From positions 6,523 through 16,404 of the forward strand of contig DILW01000140.1 of NCBI GenBank assembly GCA_002425245.1: DNA of 9,882 bases, written 5' to 3'. Source of the DNA: Betaproteobacteria bacterium UBA5582 (lineage in GTDB: Bacteria > Pseudomonadota > Gammaproteobacteria > Burkholderiales > Rhodocyclaceae). The position numbers and the translations under genes are program-made. How positions within the stretch are numbered: the stretch's first letter is position 1; each line of letters opens with the position of its first letter. This document shows positions 5,348 to 9,882 of the stretch, in pieces. The notes below the pieces were generated by a model. It ran no database searches. It had not been told where the DNA came from and saw nothing but the letters and a program-made list of their open reading frames with translations.

Positions 5348-5794
5348 ATGTTCGAGGGGGCTGCGGCACTCAACCTGGATGCGAAAGGACGGCTTGCCAT
5401 TCCGGCAAGGCACCGTGACGTCCTGCTCGCCGCCGGTGAGGGTTCGCTGGTTCTGACCGCGCATCCGCATCGTTGCCTGTTGCTCTATCCGGCGCCAGCC
5501 TGGCAGCCGATCCGCGACCAGATTCTGAAAGCCTCCAGCCTCGATCCGCGGGCGGCGGCGATCAAGCGGGTGATGGTCGGTAATGCCCGTACCGAGGAGC
5601 CCGATTCGGCCGGCCGCCTGCTCATAGCCCCCGAGTTGCGTGCCTATGCGCAGTTCGAGAAGACCGTTTACCTGGTCGGCATGGGTAGTCATTTCGAAAT
5701 CTGGAGCGAAGCCGGCTGGCAGCAACAGAATGACCTTGCGGCCGAGGCGCTTACCGGCGACCTGCCGGCCGGTCTCGGAGATCTTGTGCTGTGA
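5348..5794 (+). CDS. mraZ: MraZ, transcriptional regulator of the dcw cluster
   Basis: DNA-binding protein of the AbrB/SpoVT superfamily that forms rings and, in the bacteria studied, represses its own operon. The 148 residues contain two tandem domains, each with the diagnostic motif: DAKGR at 11-15 and DSAGR at 86-90. The start MFEGAAALNLDAKGRLAIPARHRD agrees with the usual MF-GA--LNLD-KGR family opening. Its ribosome site is poor: only GGGG directly before the ATG, or AAGTGGG about 10 bases upstream, which belongs to the operator repeat. The stop overlaps the GTG start of rsmH. Confidence 0.96.
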   Translation: MFEGAAALNLDAKGRLAIPARHRDVLLAAGEGSLVLTAHPHRCLLLYPAPAWQPIRDQILKASSLDPRAAAIKRVMVGNARTEEPDSAGRLLIAPELRAYAQFEKTVYLVGMGSHFEIWSEAGWQQQNDLAAEALTGDLPAGLGDLVL

Positions 5795-6717
5795 GCTCCG
5801 GCGGCGCCCATGTCACGGTGCTGCTCGACGAGGCGGTGAATTCCCTGGCAATCAAGAAAGACGGTGTGTACGTGGACGCCACCTTCGGGCGTGGTGGGCA
5901 CAGCCGGCGAATTCTCGATGGGCTGGGCGAAAACGGCCGGCTGCTGGCACTCGATCGCGATCCGCAGGCGCTGCTGGCCGGGGCGAATCTGGTCGATCCG
6001 CGTTTTTGCCTGCTGCATCGGGCCTTTGGCGAGCTCGCCGAGGCCATGGCTGAGGCCGGTGTGAACGCGGTGGATGGGGTGTTGCTGGATGTGGGGGTGT
6101 CGTCGCCGCAGATCGACGATGCGGGGAGGGGGTTCAGCTTCCGTTACGACGCGCCGCTCGACATGCGTATGGATACGACGCAGGGTGAGACGGCGGCCGA
6201 GTGGCTGGCGCGGGCCGAATTGCGGGAAATTACGGAGGTCATCAAGAATTATGGCGAAGAACGGTTTGCTTTCCAGATTGCAAAGAAGGTTGTGGCTGCT
6301 CGGGGCGAACAACCAATTGTCACAACAGCTCAGTTCGCGGCCCTCGTACGCGAGGCCGTGCGCACCCGTGAGCCAGGGCAGGACCCGGCGACGCGCAGCT
6401 TTCAAGCTCTACGGATTCATATCAATCAGGAACTCCGCCAGCTGGAGGTAGTTCTGCCGCAGGCCCTCGAGTTGCTCAAGCCTGGTGGCCGGCTGGTGGT
6501 GATTTCCTTTCATTCGCTCGAAGACCGCATCGTGAAGAACTTCATGCGCGCGCAGTCAACCGCCGATGCCCTGCCCAAGGGGCTGCCCCTGCGCGCCGAT
6601 CAATTGCCGAAGCCGAAGCTGAAGTTGGTCGGCAAGGCAGTCAAGCCATCGTCCGATGAAGTGGTGGCAAATCCGCGGGCGCGCAGCGCGGTGATGCGGG
6701 TGGCGGAGAAAGTCTGA
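5791..6717 (+). CDS. rsmH: 16S rRNA m4C1402 N4-methyltransferase RsmH
   Basis: SAM-dependent enzyme that methylates N4 of C1402 in the 16S rRNA decoding centre. It has 308 residues, the normal length. The start is GTG at 5791, giving MSSGGAHVTVLLDEAV, and overlaps the mraZ stop (GTGA); GGAG lies 10 bases upstream. Motifs in order: SAM loop DATFGRGGHS (29-38), acidic DRDP (55-58), GVLLDVGVSSPQ (96-107), then GFSFRYDAPLDMRMD (114-128), DPATRSFQALRIHIN (198-212), ISFHSLEDRIVK (238-249) and the terminal NPRARSA (294-300). All match the family. Older name mraW. It ends in TGATG shared with ftsL. Confidence 0.97.
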   Translation: MSSGGAHVTVLLDEAVNSLAIKKDGVYVDATFGRGGHSRRILDGLGENGRLLALDRDPQALLAGANLVDPRFCLLHRAFGELAEAMAEAGVNAVDGVLLDVGVSSPQIDDAGRGFSFRYDAPLDMRMDTTQGETAAEWLARAELREITEVIKNYGEERFAFQIAKKVVAARGEQPIVTTAQFAALVREAVRTREPGQDPATRSFQALRIHINQELRQLEVVLPQALELLKPGGRLVVISFHSLEDRIVKNFMRAQSTADALPKGLPLRADQLPKPKLKLVGKAVKPSSDEVVANPRARSAVMRVAEKV

Positions 6718-6992
6718 TGTTCCGTCTGAATCTCTTTCTCGTGTTTGTCCTCGTGCTCTGCGCGCTGGCGGTGGTTACCGCCCAGCATCGTGGGCGCAAG
6801 CTGTTCCAGGCCCTGGAGGCTGAACAGGAGAAAGTGCGTCGACTGGACATCGAGTTCGGTCAGTTGCAGATCGAGATGTCGACCTGGGCGACCCATCCAC
6901 GCATCGAGAAGATCGCGCGCGAGCGTCTGCGCATGGAAGTGCCGCCGATGCGCCCGGCTCCGCCGGTGCCGGTGAGCGGGGAGGTGCGCTGA
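6717..6992 (+). CDS. ftsL: Cell division protein FtsL
   Basis: Bitopic inner-membrane protein that forms the FtsQ-FtsB-FtsL complex and helps activate FtsW-FtsI septal peptidoglycan synthesis. It has 91 residues, the usual short size. A short cytoplasmic start (MFRLN) precedes one membrane helix (about 6-22), and a periplasmic coiled coil follows (about 28-56, QALEAEQEKVRRLDIEFGQ). The ARERLRME region (66-73) is the typical end of the domain, and a proline-rich tail follows. FtsL is poorly conserved, so position between rsmH and ftsI carries much of the assignment. GGAG lies 8 bases before the start; both ends overlap neighbours by one base. Confidence 0.93.
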   Translation: MFRLNLFLVFVLVLCALAVVTAQHRGRKLFQALEAEQEKVRRLDIEFGQLQIEMSTWATHPRIEKIARERLRMEVPPMRPAPPVPVSGEVR

Positions 6993-8740
6993 TGGTCGTG
7001 CGTCGTCGCCCGCAACGCGGACACCGTTACACGGAAAGCCCGATCCTCGAGCTGGCCCTGCAGGGCTGGCGTTCGCGCATGGTCGGCCTGCTCCTGATGG
7101 GCGCCTTCCTGGTTCTGTTGCTGCGTGCCTTCTACCTGCAGGTGATCAACAACGATTTCCTGCAGGAGAAGGGCGATTCGCGCTATCTGCGCGATATCGA
7201 GATCTCGGCAATGCGCGGCAAGGTCACCGACCGCCACGGCGACATGCTGGCGGTGTCGACGCCGATGCGCTCGATCTGGGCAATTCCTACCGATGCGCGG
7301 ACGATGAGTGCCGAACAGAAGCGCCAGCTGGCACAGCTGGTCGAACTCAAGGTGCGCGAACTCGATGCCCGCCTGGCCTCGGAAAAGACCTTCGTCTTCA
7401 TCAAGCGGCAGGTGCCGCCGCAGACCGCAGAACAGATTGCGGCACTGAAACTGCCCGGCATCCACCAGGAAAAGGAATATCGGCGTTACTACCCGTCCGG
7501 CGAGATGACTGCCCATCTGGTGGGCTTTACTGGCGTTGACGACAAGGGGCTGGAAGGCGTGGAGCTGGCCTTCCAGCAGTCGCTGCTCGGACGACCCGGG
7601 GCCCGCACGGTAATTCGCGATCGCCGTGGCAGCATTATCGAGGATGTCGGCGCCACCCGGCCGCCGCGCGATGGTACCGACATCACCCTGGCCATCGATT
7701 CGAAGATCCAGTACCTGGCCTACAGCCATCTCAAGGCGGCGGTGGCCGAGCACCATGCCAAGGGTGGCGGTGTGGTGGTGCTCGATACCCGTACCGGTGA
7801 AATCCTGGCCCTGGTCAACTGGCCGACCTACAACCCGAACAACCGGGCCAAGCTGAGCGGCGAGCAGCTGCGCAACCGGGCCGTGACCGACACCTTCGAG
7901 CCAGGATCGACGCTCAAGCCGTTTACCGTCGCCCTGGGTCTGGAAAAGGGCAAGTATCGCTACGACACGCCAATCGACGTGTCGCCAGGGCGGATCACCA
8001 TCGGTCGGGCAGTGATCAGCGACACCCATGCGCACAAGATTCTGACCGTCGCCGAAGTGGTGCAGAAGTCGTCGAACGTGGGGACGACCAAGATGGCCCT
8101 GAGCATGCCTGCTGAATCGATGTGGGAGATGTTCGACAACCTCGGTTTCGGCAAATCGCCCCAGCTCGGCTTCCCGGGTGAGGTTGGCGGGCGCCTGCGG
8201 GCCTGGAAGAACTGGCGGCCGATCGAGCAGGCGACCATGTCCTACGGACACGGAATTTCCGTGAGCCTGATTCAGCTGGCCCGGGCCTACACGGTGTTCG
8301 CCCGCGATGGCGACATCGTTCCGGTTTCACTGCTGCGCACCGAGGAGCCGGTGGTCCGCGGCAAGCCGGTATTCTCGGCGCAAACCGCCCGCGAGCTGAA
8401 GGCCATGCTCGAACTGGTGGTGCAACCCGGCGGCACGGCGACGCAGGCGGCAGTGCCGGGCTATCGCGTCGGCGGCAAGACCGGCACCGCACACAAGCTC
8501 GAAGGCGGCGTGTACGCCAACAAGTACATCTCCTCCTTCGTCGGTATCGCCCCGATTTCCAATCCCCGCCTGGTGGTCGCCGTGATGCTCGACGAGCCGT
8601 CGGCAGGGCGTTACTACGGCGGGCAAATTGCCGGCCCGGTATTTTCCGGTGTGATGGGTGGGGCCTTGCGCACGCTGGGCGTGCCGCCCGACGCGCCAGT
8701 TCAGGTGGCAGCAGTGAACGATCAAAAGGGGCGGATGTGA
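6992..8740 (+). CDS. ftsI: FtsI (PBP3), septal peptidoglycan transpeptidase
   Basis: Inner-membrane class B penicillin-binding protein that cross-links peptidoglycan at the division septum together with FtsW. It has 582 residues, close to E. coli PBP3 (588). A short basic cytoplasmic tail (RRRPQRGHR) precedes one membrane helix (about 31-49). The non-catalytic pedestal domain includes RGKVTDRHG (75-83) and GLEGVE (186-191). The transpeptidase domain has the three active-site motifs: STLK with nucleophile Ser306, SSN at 360-362, and KTGTA at 496-500. The ribosome site GGGGAGG lies 7 bases before the ATG. It overlaps ftsL and murE by one base each (TGATG). No resistance-type changes can be judged without an alignment. 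Confidence 0.97.
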   Translation: MVVRRRPQRGHRYTESPILELALQGWRSRMVGLLLMGAFLVLLLRAFYLQVINNDFLQEKGDSRYLRDIEISAMRGKVTDRHGDMLAVSTPMRSIWAIPTDARTMSAEQKRQLAQLVELKVRELDARLASEKTFVFIKRQVPPQTAEQIAALKLPGIHQEKEYRRYYPSGEMTAHLVGFTGVDDKGLEGVELAFQQSLLGRPGARTVIRDRRGSIIEDVGATRPPRDGTDITLAIDSKIQYLAYSHLKAAVAEHHAKGGGVVVLDTRTGEILALVNWPTYNPNNRAKLSGEQLRNRAVTDTFEPGSTLKPFTVALGLEKGKYRYDTPIDVSPGRITIGRAVISDTHAHKILTVAEVVQKSSNVGTTKMALSMPAESMWEMFDNLGFGKSPQLGFPGEVGGRLRAWKNWRPIEQATMSYGHGISVSLIQLARAYTVFARDGDIVPVSLLRTEEPVVRGKPVFSAQTARELKAMLELVVQPGGTATQAAVPGYRVGGKTGTAHKLEGGVYANKYISSFVGIAPISNPRLVVAVMLDEPSAGRYYGGQIAGPVFSGVMGGALRTLGVPPDAPVQVAAVNDQKGRM

Positions 8741-9882
8741 TGACGCCACGAGCCATTCTCGACCGTCTGGAAGCCCTCGGCGTCAGCGCCGGCGGCGTTG
8801 CCGACGACAGCCGCCAGGTGCAGGCTGGCGATATCTTCCTAGCCTATCCTGGGGATCTGGCCGATGGCCGTGCCTACATCGGCGACGCCCTGGCCCGCGG
8901 TGCGGTTGCTGTCGTCTGGCAGCCGGGCGGTGGCTTTGCCTGGAATCCGGCGTGGACGGTGCCGAACCTCGAGGCCGAAAGCCTGCGCGCGCTGGCCGGT
9001 CCGCTGGCGCACGCGGTGTACGGGCACCCGAGCGAGGGCATGTCGGTGATCGCGATCACCGGCACCAACGGCAAGACGACGGTCAGCCAGTGTCTCGGCC
9101 GTGTCTATCCGCGGCCGTGCGCGGTGGTGGGTACGCTCGGCGTCGGCTTTCCCGGCGAACTCACCACGACCGGTTTCACCACGCCGGAAGCCACCACCCT
9201 GATGCGCTACCTGGCCGAATTCCGCAGCCAGGAAGCGGCGGCGTGTGCGCTGGAAGCGAGCTCGATCGGCATCGAAGAAGGGCGCATGAATGGTCTGCGC
9301 GTCGACGTCGCCGTGTTCACCAACCTGACCCGCGATCACCTCGATTACCACGGCACCATGGAGGCCTACGCGGCTGCCAAGGAGAAGCTCTTCCTGTGGC
9401 CGCGCCTGCGTACCGCGGTGATCAATCTCGACGACGAGTTCGGCATTCATCTGATGCGTGAAACCACGGCAATGCGCGTGATCGGCTACTCGATGCTGCC
9501 GCCGCGCCGCGATTTTCCCGCGCTGGTGCGGGCCGAGAAGCTGGTCGACACGCCCTGCGGGCAACGCTTCGAGGTGGTGATGCCGAGCGGGCGGGCGATG
9601 GTCGATACGGCGCTGCTCGGGCGCTACAACGTTGCCAACCTGCTGGCTTGTGCGGCCGTCTTGCACGACGCCGGGATGATGCCGGCGGAAATCGGTCGTC
9701 GTCTTTCCGAACTGACGCCACCGCCGGGGCGCATGGAGCGCCTGGGCGGAATCGGCGAACCGCTGGTGGTGGTCGACTACGCGCACACGCCGGATGCCCT
9801 GGCCAACGCCCTGGCGGCGCTGCGTCCTCTGGCCTCGGTGCGCGGTGGTCGCCTGGCGGTGGTCTTCGGTTGCGGCGGCGAC
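8740..9882 (+). CDS. murE: UDP-MurNAc-tripeptide synthetase MurE, C-terminus cut by window edge
   Basis: Cytosolic ATP-dependent ligase that adds the third residue (meso-diaminopimelate in Gram-negatives) to UDP-MurNAc-L-Ala-D-Glu. The frame stays open for 381 codons to the right edge, so about the last quarter is missing. The UDP-binding domain shows DDSRQVQAGDIF (22-33). The ATP-binding P-loop ITGTNGKTT is at 106-114. FTNLTRDHLDYHGTM (193-207) and YAAAKEK follow; Lys214 fits the carbamylated lysine. LLGRYNVANLL begins at 292, PGRMER lies at 329-334, and VVDYAHTPDAL at 344-354. The DNPR motif that shows diaminopimelate specificity lies beyond the edge. EASSIGI (172-178) replaces the enteric EVSSHGL. 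The gene starts in TGATG at the ftsI stop. Confidence 0.95.
   Translation, partial: MTPRAILDRLEALGVSAGGVADDSRQVQAGDIFLAYPGDLADGRAYIGDALARGAVAVVWQPGGGFAWNPAWTVPNLEAESLRALAGPLAHAVYGHPSEGMSVIAITGTNGKTTVSQCLGRVYPRPCAVVGTLGVGFPGELTTTGFTTPEATTLMRYLAEFRSQEAAACALEASSIGIEEGRMNGLRVDVAVFTNLTRDHLDYHGTMEAYAAAKEKLFLWPRLRTAVINLDDEFGIHLMRETTAMRVIGYSMLPPRRDFPALVRAEKLVDTPCGQRFEVVMPSGRAMVDTALLGRYNVANLLACAAVLHDAGMMPAEIGRRLSELTPPPGRMERLGGIGEPLVVVDYAHTPDALANALAALRPLASVRGGRLAVVFGCGGD

Noticed and set aside
5086..5418. 110-codon plus-strand frame across the dsbC-mraZ gap
   Set aside because: It runs through a terminator and the mraZ promoter, then into mraZ in another frame; composition is AT-rich non-coding.
6860..8251. 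463-codon open frame on the minus strand opposite ftsI
   Set aside because: It is a GC-rich antisense shadow; the sense frame carries all three penicillin-binding motifs.

Overview
The window is GC-rich chromosomal DNA from a betaproteobacterium. Rhodocyclales (Dechloromonas/Azonexus-like) is the best guess, from remembered protein resemblance, the Pseudomonas/beta-type AhpC, and a mraZ-rsmH-ftsL-ftsI-murE cluster. No search was run. All genes belong to core families. There are no insertion sequences, phage genes, CRISPR arrays, tRNAs or rRNAs, and I found no undescribed multi-gene system. The open questions lie in the regulatory DNA between genes and in one small protein of unknown function.

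Layout: (1) Positions 1-2035, minus strand: ahpC (peroxiredoxin), then ahpF (its NADH-dependent reductase, cut by the left edge). The 129-base gap between them holds three consecutive hairpins. (2) Positions 2036-2313 are a divergent control region. Facing ahpC is a sigma70-like promoter with an upstream OxyR-type operator. Facing right is the leader of an HU gene with a perfect 14-bp palindrome. (3) Positions 2314-3090, plus: an HU nucleoid protein, an intrinsic terminator, and then an unrecognised 140-residue protein whose first possible start lies just past the terminator U-tract. (4) Positions 3120-5027, plus: a UbiH/UbiF/COQ6-family flavin hydroxylase and dsbC, 9 bases apart and probably co-transcribed. 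(5) Positions 5028-5347: a 320-base gap with a possible small RNA ending in a strong terminator, then the mraZ promoter with phased MraZ-box repeats. (6) Positions 5348-9882, plus: the 5' part of the division and cell wall (dcw) cluster, mraZ, rsmH, ftsL, ftsI and murE (cut by the right edge), with every junction overlapping by one to three bases.

How the genes work together: AhpF passes electrons from NADH to AhpC, which reduces peroxides; OxyR is the likely inducer. The flavin hydroxylase probably acts in ubiquinone ring hydroxylation. DsbC corrects disulfides in the periplasm. In the dcw cluster MraZ is the likely repressor, RsmH methylates 16S rRNA, FtsL and FtsI act at the division site, and MurE adds the third residue of the peptidoglycan stem peptide.
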